Source: an archaeon (GTDB taxonomy: Archaea; Thermoproteota; Nitrososphaeria; Nitrososphaerales; CADDZS01). From it: a stretch of DNA of 17,176 nucleotides. Each line of letters opens with the position of its first letter. The first letter of the stretch is position 1. The translations under genes were made by a program, and so were the position numbers. Below, one piece after another: positions 6,841 to 13,425 of this stretch. Under the pieces are notes generated by a model that was not told where the DNA came from, searched no databases, and worked only from the letters and a program-made list of their open reading frames with translations. Location of the stretch: the NCBI GenBank assembly GCA_021792315.1, contig JAJYUX010000029.1, forward strand, positions 1-17,176, read 5' to 3'.

Positions 6841-7404
6841 ATGAATGAAACGCTTGCAGACAAGTTAAACAGATTGCTTGAGGATGAGAATAGATCCAAA
6901 GACTTGTTGAAAATCAATCCCAATACCTACCGAGATATCGTGGCACACATCAAAACAATAAGGTCGGAGAGCTCAGAAAGAGAACGAAGCTTGGTCTCTG
7001 AATTGAGTCTTGCAGAAAGGAAGATCTTGTACGACATAGCGCGTAGATTGATAGAACTCCGCATCTCCAAGTTTAGGGAGTATCCAGATATGGATACTAC
7101 AAATTTGACGCCTGAGGAGAGGTACATAGTCGAACCACTGATTCAATCGAGAAAGAGGACTGAGAGGATAGGACAAGCGATTTTCAGTGGGCAGGTCGCG
7201 GAAATCGATCGTGCCAATGATTCGGTTAAGCAAAAGTACGTAATAGTTAGATTCTTGCAACCGTATTCCGCTATTTCTGGTACGGACCTCGGAACTTATG
7301 GTCCATTCGACCCTGAGGACGTGGCAATTCTGCCCTTGGAGAACGCAAAGAATTTGGTCAAATTAGGTATCATCTCAAGGGTGTGGACCGAACCAGAAGA
7401 ATAA
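6841..7404 (+). CDS. GINS complex subunit, Gins51 (Sld5/Psf1-like) type
   Basis: Structural component of the CMG-like replicative helicase complex that joins MCM and primase/polymerase. The protein is 187 residues. The N-terminal helical A domain (about 1-125) includes SLAERKILYDIARRLIELR and the TPEERYIVEPLI segment. The C-terminal B domain (about 132-183) carries VRFLQPYSAISGTDLGTYGPF, then EDVAILPLENAKNLVKLGI, the diagnostic strand-strand-helix signature of GINS B domains. The A-then-B order fits Gins51 rather than Gins23. The gene begins 10 bases after priS; this linkage to priS is common in archaea and supports the call. Confidence 0.9.
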   Translation: MNETLADKLNRLLEDENRSKDLLKINPNTYRDIVAHIKTIRSESSERERSLVSELSLAERKILYDIARRLIELRISKFREYPDMDTTNLTPEERYIVEPLIQSRKRTERIGQAIFSGQVAEIDRANDSVKQKYVIVRFLQPYSAISGTDLGTYGPFDPEDVAILPLENAKNLVKLGIISRVWTEPEE

Positions 7405-7421
7405 AGGTAAGCAGCGCGATT

Positions 7422-7434
7422 GGTTAATAAATGA
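7422..7434 (+). promoter_or_regulatory. Candidate TATA element before eL42
   Basis: GGTTAATAAATGA in the 87-base gap between GINS and the eL42 gene is the only A/T-rich TATA-like stretch there. It lies about 60 bases before the ATG and could give the ribosomal-protein genes their own promoter. Weak, composition-based. Confidence 0.3.
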
Positions 7435-7491
7435 AGGAAGTCGCTTGGTCTGCTATCAAAATTAGGAAGATAGACGGTTCGGTGCATTGAG

Positions 7492-7770
7492 ATGAAAATG
7501 GTAAAAGAGATGAACACTTTCTGTCCAAAGTGCAACAAGCACACCCTTCATACGGTTGGGATTTACAAGGCGGGAAAACAAAGAGCAACCGCAATAGGAG
7601 CCAGGCGCCATGAAGAGGATATTCATGGTTATGGCGGGCAGAAATTTCCGAAACTTGTGAGGACTGCAAAGACTACGAAGAAACAGATACTGAGATTGAA
7701 GTGCAAAGAGTGTGGCAAGTATGTTATCCGGCTAGGCATACGGCTCCGAAAGCTAGAGATTGAGCAATGA
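7492..7770 (+). CDS. rpl44e: Large ribosomal subunit protein eL42 (L44e)
   Basis: Zinc-binding 50S protein located near the tRNA E site. At 92 residues it is of normal length. It shows CPKCNKHTLHTVGIYKAGK at the N-terminus (C11, C14), the conserved YGGQKFPKLVRTAKTTKKQILRLKC block, and a second cysteine pair C71/C74, completing a four-cysteine zinc site. GGTG at 7481-7484 is placed seven bases before the ATG at 7492. eS27 follows directly, a pairing found in many archaea. Confidence 0.97.
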   Translation: MKMVKEMNTFCPKCNKHTLHTVGIYKAGKQRATAIGARRHEEDIHGYGGQKFPKLVRTAKTTKKQILRLKCKECGKYVIRLGIRLRKLEIEQ

Positions 7771-7783
7771 GAGGCGTGGAGTT

Positions 7784-7999
7784 TTGGTAAGAAAAGAAAG
7801 AGTCAGTATACCAAGGCCGAAGAGCGAGTTTCTCTCGGGCACTTGTGTGAAGTGCGGAACTGAGAATGTCTTCTATTCCAATAGTGGGCGGGAAGTGAAA
7901 TGCAAGCAGTGTGGAGAGGTACTTGCCTACAACACAGGCGGGAAAGTCGAATTGTCCGACAGTCTCTCGGCAGAGATCAAGAGATTGGATTTCACATAA
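7784..7999 (+). CDS. rps27e: Small ribosomal subunit protein eS27
   Basis: Zinc-ribbon 30S protein. From the TTG at 7784 it is 71 residues, near the usual 60-70. Features: IPRPKSEFLSGTCVKCGTENV with C21/C24, VKCKQCGEVL with C40/C43, and NTGGKVELS near the end, matching the family pattern. An in-frame TTG at 7760 would overlap eL42 by 11 bases and add eight residues. I prefer 7784 because GAGG (7771-7774) lies nine bases before it and because family members begin close to the IPxPKS motif. It is cotranscribed with eL42. Confidence 0.92.
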   Translation: MVRKERVSIPRPKSEFLSGTCVKCGTENVFYSNSGREVKCKQCGEVLAYNTGGKVELSDSLSAEIKRLDFT

Positions 8000-8019
8000 A
8001 ATCCAGTCCCGCACCAGAA

Positions 8020-8030
8020 ATCTATTTACC
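8020..8030 (+). promoter_or_regulatory. Candidate TATA element for aIF2-alpha/nop10
   Basis: ATCTATTTACC in the 72-base gap after eS27. If used, transcription would begin near 8050, giving a leader of about 20 bases to the TTG at 8072 or 55 to the ATG at 8105. Inferred from composition and spacing only. Confidence 0.35.
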
Positions 8031-8071
8031 CGTCAACGCACCGGCAACTAGTAGGAACCGATGATCTGGCT

Positions 8072-8890
8072 TTGGCAGTCGAACACGCATCCCAGGCACA
8101 ACAAATGCCGGAAGAAGGCGAACTAGTGATTGCCAGTGTAAACCAGATTACAGCTCACGGGGTCTACGTTTCTCTAGACGAGTACAACAAGTTACCGGCG
8201 TTTCTTCACATCAGCGAGATTGCTACTGGCTGGGTCAGAGATATCGAGCGATATGCCAAGCCTGGGCAGAAGATAGTCCTTAAAGTCATTAGAGTAAATC
8301 GTACCAGAAGAGAAATCGATCTTTCTCTGCGACAAGTCTCAGGAGAGGAGCGGAAGACCAAGATCATCGAGGTCAAGAAAACTGAGAAAGCAAAGACGAT
8401 CATGGATGGTCTCAAGCTGCGCCTGAATCTCGACGAGGCCGCATTGAAGAGCTTACAGGAATCGATAACTGAGCAATACGATTCGTTGTATGACGCTTTC
8501 GAAGATGTGGCAAGACGTGGTCAGAAGGCAATTCAGAAACTGAACCTCGATCCCAAATATGTCGAGCCATTAGAGTCGCTTGCACGCGAGAAGATTGCTG
8601 TTCCAATAGTTGAAGTTCGCGGAATAATGGACATACGTGTGAAAACTTCCGACGGAATCGAAGTAATTAAGAACGCACTAAAAGCAGCGGAAGACATCAA
8701 GAGTCAGGGTGTTCAGGTGAAGGTGACCTATCTCGGCACGCCAAAGTACCGCCTGACGATTAGAGCGGAGAATTACAAAATTGCAGAAAAAGCTCTCCAG
8801 TCCTCCCTTGAAAAGATCAAAACTATCGTTGAGAAGAGCAAGGGCAAATTCGCTTTCGCACGAGAGGAATCGCGGAAGCAAGTTGAATAG
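8072..8890 (+). CDS. Translation initiation factor aIF2 subunit alpha
   Basis: Alpha subunit of the heterotrimeric initiator-tRNA carrier. The protein is 272 residues from TTG at 8072, or 261 from the in-frame ATG at 8105, which starts MPEEGELVIASVNQ, the canonical family N-terminus; the ATG may be the true start. An S1 RNA-binding domain occupies about residues 16-88 (GELVIASVNQITAHGVYVSL, FLHISEIATGWVRDIE, EIDLSLRQV). A helical middle domain follows (about 95-175, including DAFEDVARRGQKAI). The C-terminal alpha-beta domain that contacts the gamma subunit ends the protein (about 175-262, with VPIVEVRGIMDIRVKTSDG and KYRLTIRAENYKIAEKAL). It overlaps nop10, so the two are coupled. Confidence 0.95.
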   Translation: MAVEHASQAQQMPEEGELVIASVNQITAHGVYVSLDEYNKLPAFLHISEIATGWVRDIERYAKPGQKIVLKVIRVNRTRREIDLSLRQVSGEERKTKIIEVKKTEKAKTIMDGLKLRLNLDEAALKSLQESITEQYDSLYDAFEDVARRGQKAIQKLNLDPKYVEPLESLAREKIAVPIVEVRGIMDIRVKTSDGIEVIKNALKAAEDIKSQGVQVKVTYLGTPKYRLTIRAENYKIAEKALQSSLEKIKTIVEKSKGKFAFAREESRKQVE

Positions 8891-9095
8891 ACTCCTTCGA
8901 AAATGCAGGAACTGTCAGTCTTATACTCTGAAGACTGTTTGTCCTAAGTGTAATGCAGAAACTTCGAGTCCACATCCACCTCGGTTTTCACCTGATGATA
9001 GATACTTGCGATATAGAGTGCAAGCTAGATACGAAATGAAGGGCCCTGCAAAAGTTGCCCAAGAAATAGGAAAAGAAAAGACAGCAGGAGTTTAG
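8883..9095 (+). CDS. nop10: Nop10, H/ACA RNP component
   Basis: Small zinc-ribbon protein of the H/ACA pseudouridylation complex; it bridges Cbf5 and the guide RNA. The frame is open farther upstream, but homology begins at TTG 8883. That start gives 70 residues and overlaps the aIF2-alpha stop by eight bases. The protein shows LLRKCRNCQSYTLKTVCPKC (C8, C11, C20, C23) and HPPRFSPDDRYLRYR, the strongly conserved Nop10 motif. It has a slightly long basic C-terminal tail. The aIF2-alpha/nop10 overlap is a well-known archaeal arrangement. Confidence 0.95.
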   Translation: MNRLLRKCRNCQSYTLKTVCPKCNAETSSPHPPRFSPDDRYLRYRVQARYEMKGPAKVAQEIGKEKTAGV

Positions 9096-9105
9096 GCTGC
9101 TGTCT
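9079..9105. terminator. Hairpin at the 3' end of nop10
   Basis: AGACAGCAG (9079-9087) and CTGCTGTCT (9097-9105) form a perfect nine-base-pair stem with a nine-base loop that contains the nop10 TAG stop (9093-9095). It lies between convergent genes and has no following T-run, so it is not a standard intrinsic terminator. It may act as a 3'-end stabiliser or a bidirectional transcription block. Confidence 0.45.
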
Positions 9106-9127
9106 ATCGTATGGTCGTATGAATGAA

Positions 9128-9499
9128 TTACTTCGAGGCTCTTTCCCCAAGTAACACTACGGCTGTATTGTTGCCTGTCACTTTGATGTGGAGCTTCGTT
9201 CCTTGGGTAACGATAGCATGGTTCTTGTAGAACGGCTTAATCCCGTCTATACGGCCTACATCGACGCCTTGCCACAAGTTGTGCATTTTCGACCTGTACA
9301 TCCTGCCCTCGTAATCGATGAGGACAATGGGCTCCCCAGGCCTTGGAAAATGCTGTCGATATTCCTTTGGGATCACTAGTCTTCCACCTTCGATCCACCA
9401 GTCTTTGACCGAAACTTCGAATTCAGCAGACATCACTTGCTGCTGCACATCGGTTCTTGTAGGCTGGTTGTTCGCATACTCCGTATTTTCGATAGTCAT
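9128..9499 (-). CDS. Uncharacterised protein, possible beta-barrel (B3/EcoRII-N- or AbrB-like) DNA-binding domain
   Basis: I do not recognise this 123-residue protein with certainty. Residues 1-25 are polar and probably disordered (MTIENTEYANNQPTRTDVQQ). The rest alternates short strands: FEVSVKDWW, GGRLVIPKEYRQHF, EPIVLIDYEGRMYRSKMH, IDGIKPFYKNHAIVTQGTKLHIKV and TAVVLLGE. The GRLVIPKEYR plus late GTKLHIKV pattern recalls small DNA-binding barrels of the AbrB or B3/EcoRII-N pseudobarrel kinds, but this is inference from pattern. A TATA-like GATTAAATC lies about 34-42 bases before the ATG, and two GGCC motifs sit between it and the start, so GGCC-dependent autoregulation is possible. It converges on nop10. 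Confidence 0.7.
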   Translation of the reverse strand: MTIENTEYANNQPTRTDVQQQVMSAEFEVSVKDWWIEGGRLVIPKEYRQHFPRPGEPIVLIDYEGRMYRSKMHNLWQGVDVGRIDGIKPFYKNHAIVTQGTKLHIKVTGNNTAVVLLGERASK

Positions 9500-9512
9500 T
9501 TTGGAAATTATC

Positions 9513-9762
9513 GGCCCGACGACTGGCCAAGAGTGATTTAATCATACCTGTGAGTCAAGTAGTGTTGACATTGGCCATGGTTGGTATTTCGGCCTAGGTA
9601 AACTGGCCTATACCATGATTTTGGCCCTCAAGGAGACGAATGTGTCAAAAATTGTTGATTCGAAAGGATGCTTTGGCAAGCGAGATTAATGCAAAATTCG
9701 CAAGATTTTGGGTTCACGGTGTGTTGGATAATGGCCATTGTGTGATTGGCCCATTTTTGGCC
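9513..9762. repeat. Cluster of nine GGCC motifs (consensus about TTGGCCMAT) in a noncoding region
   Basis: GGCC occurs at 9513, 9525, 9573, 9591, 9605, 9623, 9733, 9748 and 9759. That is nine copies in 250 bases of A/T-rich noncoding DNA where fewer than one is expected. Most have T before and A or C after, for example ATTGGCCATGG, ACTGGCCTA, TTTTGGCCCTC, AATGGCCATT (perfect palindrome) and TTTTGGCCCAT. The middle four fall within an imperfect dyad whose outer arms are CATGGT (9576-9581) and ACCATG (9612-9617). The cluster lies entirely upstream of the gene at 9128-9499 and downstream of the EamA transporter gene, with no ORF of its own. Likely multi-site protein binding. Confidence 0.6.
9533..9541 (-). 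promoter_or_regulatory. Candidate TATA box of the 9128-9499 gene
   Basis: On the minus strand GATTAAATC lies about 34-42 bases upstream of the ATG at 9499. The predicted start near 9512 would place GGCC motifs 9525-9528 between TATA and start, and 9513-9516 at the start itself, positions expected for repression. Confidence 0.4.
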
Positions 9763-9778
9763 CATTGCACATTCTCAC

Positions 9779-10681
9779 TCATTCAGATTTTATTACGAAA
9801 TAATTTGAAAGTAGGATAAGAGCGCCTCCAACTATCTGAAACATGCCAAGATCAGAGATCAGCAGCGCGGCGGAAAGAATTGCAGCAGAAACTGGTTCTA
9901 GTAACAGAATAACCCCTGCCTGAACCGATTGCACTTTTTCAATGCCGCGGTAAAACAGATAATCGGGCAAGACTCCGGCGACAATCGAAAAAACAAAGAG
10001 GTATGCGAAATTTGAGTAAATGACTGTGGGGCTTCCGAGCAGATGGTTCTGACCTAACAAGATGGCTACGGCGCATATTGCTGTGACGTAGATTAGGGTG
10101 CTGCCTCTTGCAGCAAAAGTCAGTTCTGCAGGATTTATGAATTCGCTCAAGCGGGCTTTCTTACCAAGTATTATCCATCCGGAGAGAAACACTCCGCCCA
10201 GTAGCGCGATCACCTCTCCAACTAACAATGTCCCTTGAAGATTCGATTGTGCAGATTCTGAGAAAGGATTCGAGACGAACAAAGCACCGCTAAGTGCAAG
10301 TACAATGACTCCCAACTTCGAAAGATCAATCTTTTCGGAGAAGAACAAGCGACCGAAGACGACGGTCCAAAGCGGTTGAGTGTACAAGAGCAATGCTGTA
10401 ATGGCTGGAGATACGCCCATCGACAGGCTGACAAACTGCGAAAGCACTAGAAATGCTCCAATAAGACCGTATGCCAGTAAGAACCGCGAAGATCTCTTTA
10501 CCCTGCTAGCAAATCCCTTCCTGAAAGCAAAAGGCGCTAGCACAATCAAAGAAAGAGACAGAAAGAAGAAAGAAACTGCGAGAACCGGAACTCCATTCCT
10601 AGATAGCAGGCTCGCTCCGACGGTTACCGTTCCATAGAGGATCCCTGCGGTCGCGATTTCCATTCGTCCACGTACGCGCAA
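9779..10681 (-). CDS. EamA/DMT-family membrane transporter (10 TM)
   Basis: Drug/metabolite-superfamily permease, about 300 residues with ten predicted hydrophobic helices in two five-helix EamA halves. The first half starts near IATAGILYGTVTVGASLLSR and ends at LGVIVLALSGALFVSNPF; the second starts at GTLLVGEVIALLGGVFLSGW and ends at IVGGALILLSNYFVIKSE. Characteristic family motifs include ALLLYTQPLWTVVFGRLFFSEKI at the end of the first half and VILLLEPVSAAILSAALL in the second. Members usually export amino acids or metabolites; the substrate is unknown. TTG codons at 10687 and 10681 are possible starts. I take 10681 because GAGG (10690-10693) is eight bases upstream; an ATG at 10663 is also possible. 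It follows the Rieske gene by about 65 bases on the same strand. Confidence 0.88.
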   Translation of the reverse strand: MRVRGRMEIATAGILYGTVTVGASLLSRNGVPVLAVSFFFLSLSLIVLAPFAFRKGFASRVKRSSRFLLAYGLIGAFLVLSQFVSLSMGVSPAITALLLYTQPLWTVVFGRLFFSEKIDLSKLGVIVLALSGALFVSNPFSESAQSNLQGTLLVGEVIALLGGVFLSGWIILGKKARLSEFINPAELTFAARGSTLIYVTAICAVAILLGQNHLLGSPTVIYSNFAYLFVFSIVAGVLPDYLFYRGIEKVQSVQAGVILLLEPVSAAILSAALLISDLGMFQIVGGALILLSNYFVIKSE

Positions 10682-10750
10682 TTTCAAGTCCTCTAGGAAG
10701 AAACGGAACTTGCACCGGTGGCGTTATTATAATTGCTGCAAGAGGTTCTA

Positions 10751-11731
10751 TTAAGAAGTACCGAAGGTCAATCCCAGTTCGTTCAACCACTTTCTGTACG
10801 CGATCGCAGTTCGATCGGATCGAAGATGAAGTTCTGCTTGAAGGTCTAGCGGGAGCATTTCTGGACGCTGCGATTCAACAACTCTCATATCCTGAGCTAC
10901 AACACTATCTTCGAATTTCTCGATCTGTTCGTCCGGTACCTCTGCAGCATAGTTCATTGCTATTATCATCCACATCTTGCTTTCTACGATATCCACTGGC
11001 GTCACGCTCATGAATATCGAGAAGCCTTGAGCCGAAGATTCCTTTGTGAAATAGGCTGTCAATGGTCGGAAGACCCTGTAGGTATAGACTACTGGCGCTC
11101 CTATTCCTGTGCCGTCAGGGTCTGGTTGCCAGATTCTGATGTTACTTGCAGTAATACCATGAGAATCAGTTTTCACTTCGTAATCGTTGATTTCAGCATG
11201 GTCCCTATCTCCAAGAAGTCCCTCATGGACAAAAGGCAAATGAGCTACATCGAGAAAGTTCTCGACGAGTCGGGGACCGCTTGCTTTGGCCGAGTAGGGG
11301 CCACAATAGATTTTCCTAAATGAAGAATCGGTCCACTCTGGAAAGTTCGGAATATCGGACGTAGGTGTGCCTTTACAGACCCAGACGTATCCATACTTCT
11401 CTTTCGCTAGGTATCTTCTAACACAAGCCTTGGCTGGTGGAATTTGATTTGGGTGCGCTGGGATGCTGACGCACATGCCGTCAGTCCCATAAGTCCAGCC
11501 ATGATATGCACAAACGAGATTTCCCCGCTCGACTTTGCCAAGTGAAAGTTTCGCCCCTCTATGAAGACAAAGATCCTGCCATGCATGGACTTGTCCGTCT
11601 GCTCTCCAAACTACAACATCCTCTCCTAGCAGCCTGACAGGGATTGTCATTCCATCTCGTAGGTCGCTCGACTCTGCTACGATATGCCAGTCGTTAAGCA
11701 GAGTCGGGTCGCCCAAAGAAGCTGCCTGCAA
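10751..11731 (-). CDS. Rieske non-heme iron oxygenase (ring-hydroxylating/demethylase type) catalytic subunit
   Basis: Iron-sulfur mono- or dioxygenase of 326 residues. The Rieske [2Fe-2S] ligands are C55-x-H57 (CLHRGAKL) and C74-x2-H77 (CAYHGW). The mononuclear iron site is ENFLDVAHLPFVHEG, with the bridging D161 and ligands H164 and H169, plus the expected downstream aspartate D281 (VAQDMRVVESQRPE). The ending LPLDLQAELHLRSDRTAIAYRKWLNELG resembles vanillate/phthalate-type oxygenase alpha subunits that work with a separate reductase. No ferredoxin reductase is encoded nearby, and the substrate is unknown. Start TTG at 11731 has AGGA (11739-11742) seven bases upstream. Such enzymes are mainly bacterial, so acquisition by transfer is plausible. 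It sits 50 bases after the APC permease gene. Confidence 0.93.
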   Translation of the reverse strand: MQAASLGDPTLLNDWHIVAESSDLRDGMTIPVRLLGEDVVVWRADGQVHAWQDLCLHRGAKLSLGKVERGNLVCAYHGWTYGTDGMCVSIPAHPNQIPPAKACVRRYLAKEKYGYVWVCKGTPTSDIPNFPEWTDSSFRKIYCGPYSAKASGPRLVENFLDVAHLPFVHEGLLGDRDHAEINDYEVKTDSHGITASNIRIWQPDPDGTGIGAPVVYTYRVFRPLTAYFTKESSAQGFSIFMSVTPVDIVESKMWMIIAMNYAAEVPDEQIEKFEDSVVAQDMRVVESQRPEMLPLDLQAELHLRSDRTAIAYRKWLNELGLTFGTS

Positions 11732-11781
11732 ACCAAGTTCCTATCCAAGCTTGCTTGATTAAGTATTGAGCCCTAAGAGAG

Positions 11782-13335
11782 CTAATCTGGAGGAATTTCT
11801 TTGTACGCCATTCCAATATCGATACCGCGCTTCAAGTGATAACTCTTTGAGATGAGATATATCACCGCACCCAGCACGACGGAAATGGCGACATAACCAT
11901 AGGCGAATATGTTTCCTCCCCAAACTGCTGGGTAAGCCAGGAACTGGTATGTCAGGAACACGAAGACTAGAGCGCTCAAAATTCCTGCGATGGAAAGGAG
12001 CGCTTTCATGCCTCCCTTCTCATTCCTCCTAGCAAAGACCACAGCCGCTCCTCCGACGAAGATGAAATATATCATTGAGGCCATAATGGCTCCATAAAGC
12101 GAGTAAATATAGCCATAGGCTGCGATTGCAATGCCGAGAATGGCCACTGTGACAACAAGATCTACGACGTGAGCGATGACTGGAGACCTGAACCTTGGGC
12201 TGACATAGGACATTTTTTCTGGTAGGAATCTATCAAATGCTTGGGCAAATATGTAGCGCGAAATCCCAATTATTCCGTATGCTAGTATGCCGATATTCCA
12301 TAGTATCCATCCAAACCCGATGAAGGCCGCGATTGCTGTGTTCGGCGAAACTCCCATTGCAAGCGTCCAGAAGTTGAATGAGTAGTCATTGACTAGAGTT
12401 CCATTGAAGAATGCCCCTGTTACGAAGTTGTATCCACCTACGTAGTACATTGTTGCAAATGAACCGGTGACTATGATCAGGGAAATCAATGCAGAAATAG
12501 GAACGTTCCAGTTCGTCGATCTCTTGCCTTTGAGTTCAGAGGCAACAGCAGGGGCAGCAACGAACCATGGATATACAAACATTGCAAAGAATGGCATCAA
12601 GAAGATAGTCTTTCCAAAGTTGAATGTCGGCCCGGTAACACTGGAAGCAACTGACGCGTAAGTTGTGTCGTTGATTTGGAGGCTATTGATGTAGGTCTGT
12701 ACACCATGATTGCCGGCGGCGAGAAGGACTGCATTTCCAACAACCAAGCTCAAGATACCAATAATCATCGTTGCTGAGACTAGCTTGAAACCGTACTTCG
12801 GCTTGAATATGTTTAGCAGGATCAGAATGGCGTAGATAATAGCCCCAAGAACAAATTGAGAGACTCCATCACCACCATAATTAATTGGGATGGCCAAACC
12901 AAGATACTGCATCATGCCCATTTGAACCAGCACTGCACCAATTGCCAGGACTGTCGAAAATACGATCAGAGCCATGAAAGCCATGGTTTCAACTGTATAT
13001 CCCATGAATGAAACCGTACTTCCAACAAAGCCTCCAAATGCTCGAGAAGTCCACACGTAGTCGCCGCCAGTTCGCGGAAGGCGACGAGTCATTATCGTGT
13101 AAACAATCATCTGAGGAACTGTAATCAAGAAAGCAATTATTGACCCATACACGAGGTTTATCCCGTTGTAGGAAGTCAGTACCTGCGGGATAACAGACAT
13201 CGTGAAAGCTATTGTGGCCAGCGCAGCGCCTGCCGACATGCTGCTCACGTTCAAAGAAACTGCATCCAAAAGGGAAACATTCTTCACAAGCCCGGTGGAT
13301 TCTCGGGCGAAGACTTTTGACTTCTGCTCGGTCAT
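11782..13335 (-). CDS. APC-superfamily amino acid permease
   Basis: Integral membrane transporter, 517 residues from ATG at 13335, with about 12 hydrophobic helices. The N-terminal motif GLVKNVSLLDAVSLNVSSM and the segment RLPRTGGDYVWTSRAFGGFVG (the PRxGGxYxW loop after helix 2) identify the amino acid/polyamine/organocation family. A large extracytoplasmic loop around residues 215-245 separates helices in the middle. The substrate, probably an amino acid or related amine, is not determinable. A TTG at 13344 would add three residues, but a strong TATA box (TTTATA, 13363-13368) predicts transcription starting near 13340, favouring the ATG. First gene of the minus-strand run with the Rieske oxygenase and the EamA transporter, divergent from the regulator at 13426. 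Confidence 0.92.
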   Translation of the reverse strand: MTEQKSKVFARESTGLVKNVSLLDAVSLNVSSMSAGAALATIAFTMSVIPQVLTSYNGINLVYGSIIAFLITVPQMIVYTIMTRRLPRTGGDYVWTSRAFGGFVGSTVSFMGYTVETMAFMALIVFSTVLAIGAVLVQMGMMQYLGLAIPINYGGDGVSQFVLGAIIYAILILLNIFKPKYGFKLVSATMIIGILSLVVGNAVLLAAGNHGVQTYINSLQINDTTYASVASSVTGPTFNFGKTIFLMPFFAMFVYPWFVAAPAVASELKGKRSTNWNVPISALISLIIVTGSFATMYYVGGYNFVTGAFFNGTLVNDYSFNFWTLAMGVSPNTAIAAFIGFGWILWNIGILAYGIIGISRYIFAQAFDRFLPEKMSYVSPRFRSPVIAHVVDLVVTVAILGIAIAAYGYIYSLYGAIMASMIYFIFVGGAAVVFARRNEKGGMKALLSIAGILSALVFVFLTYQFLAYPAVWGGNIFAYGYVAISVVLGAVIYLISKSYHLKRGIDIGMAYKEIPPD

Positions 13336-13360
13336 GTACCACAACGGGTTGAATAGTTTC

Positions 13361-13370
13361 TATAAATCTT
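13361..13370 (-). promoter_or_regulatory. TATA box of the APC permease gene
   Basis: Minus-strand GATTTATAGA, centred about 30 bases before the permease ATG at 13335. It is the clearest TATA element in the window and implies an almost leaderless transcript. Confidence 0.55.
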
Positions 13371-13385
13371 TTATGAGCCCGCGAG

Positions 13386-13398
13386 CAATATTTACATA
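13386..13398 (+). promoter_or_regulatory. Candidate TATA box of the HTH-phosphoribosyltransferase regulator
   Basis: CAATATTTACATA about 30 bases before the TTG at 13426, oriented opposite to the permease promoter. The two TATA elements are only about 25 bases apart, so a regulator bound here would affect both genes. Confidence 0.45.
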
Positions 13399-13425
13399 GA
13401 ATAGTAAAGATACGCACCTCCTGAA

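Noticed and set aside
8781..8882. Longer N-terminus for Nop10 within the aIF2-alpha gene
   Set aside because: This stretch is an out-of-frame reading of conserved aIF2-alpha sequence; Nop10 homology begins at the TTG at 8883.
9500..9778. CRISPR array or tandem repeat as an explanation of the GGCC cluster
   Set aside because: The repeated unit is only 4-9 bases and spacing is irregular, with no constant-length repeat or spacer.
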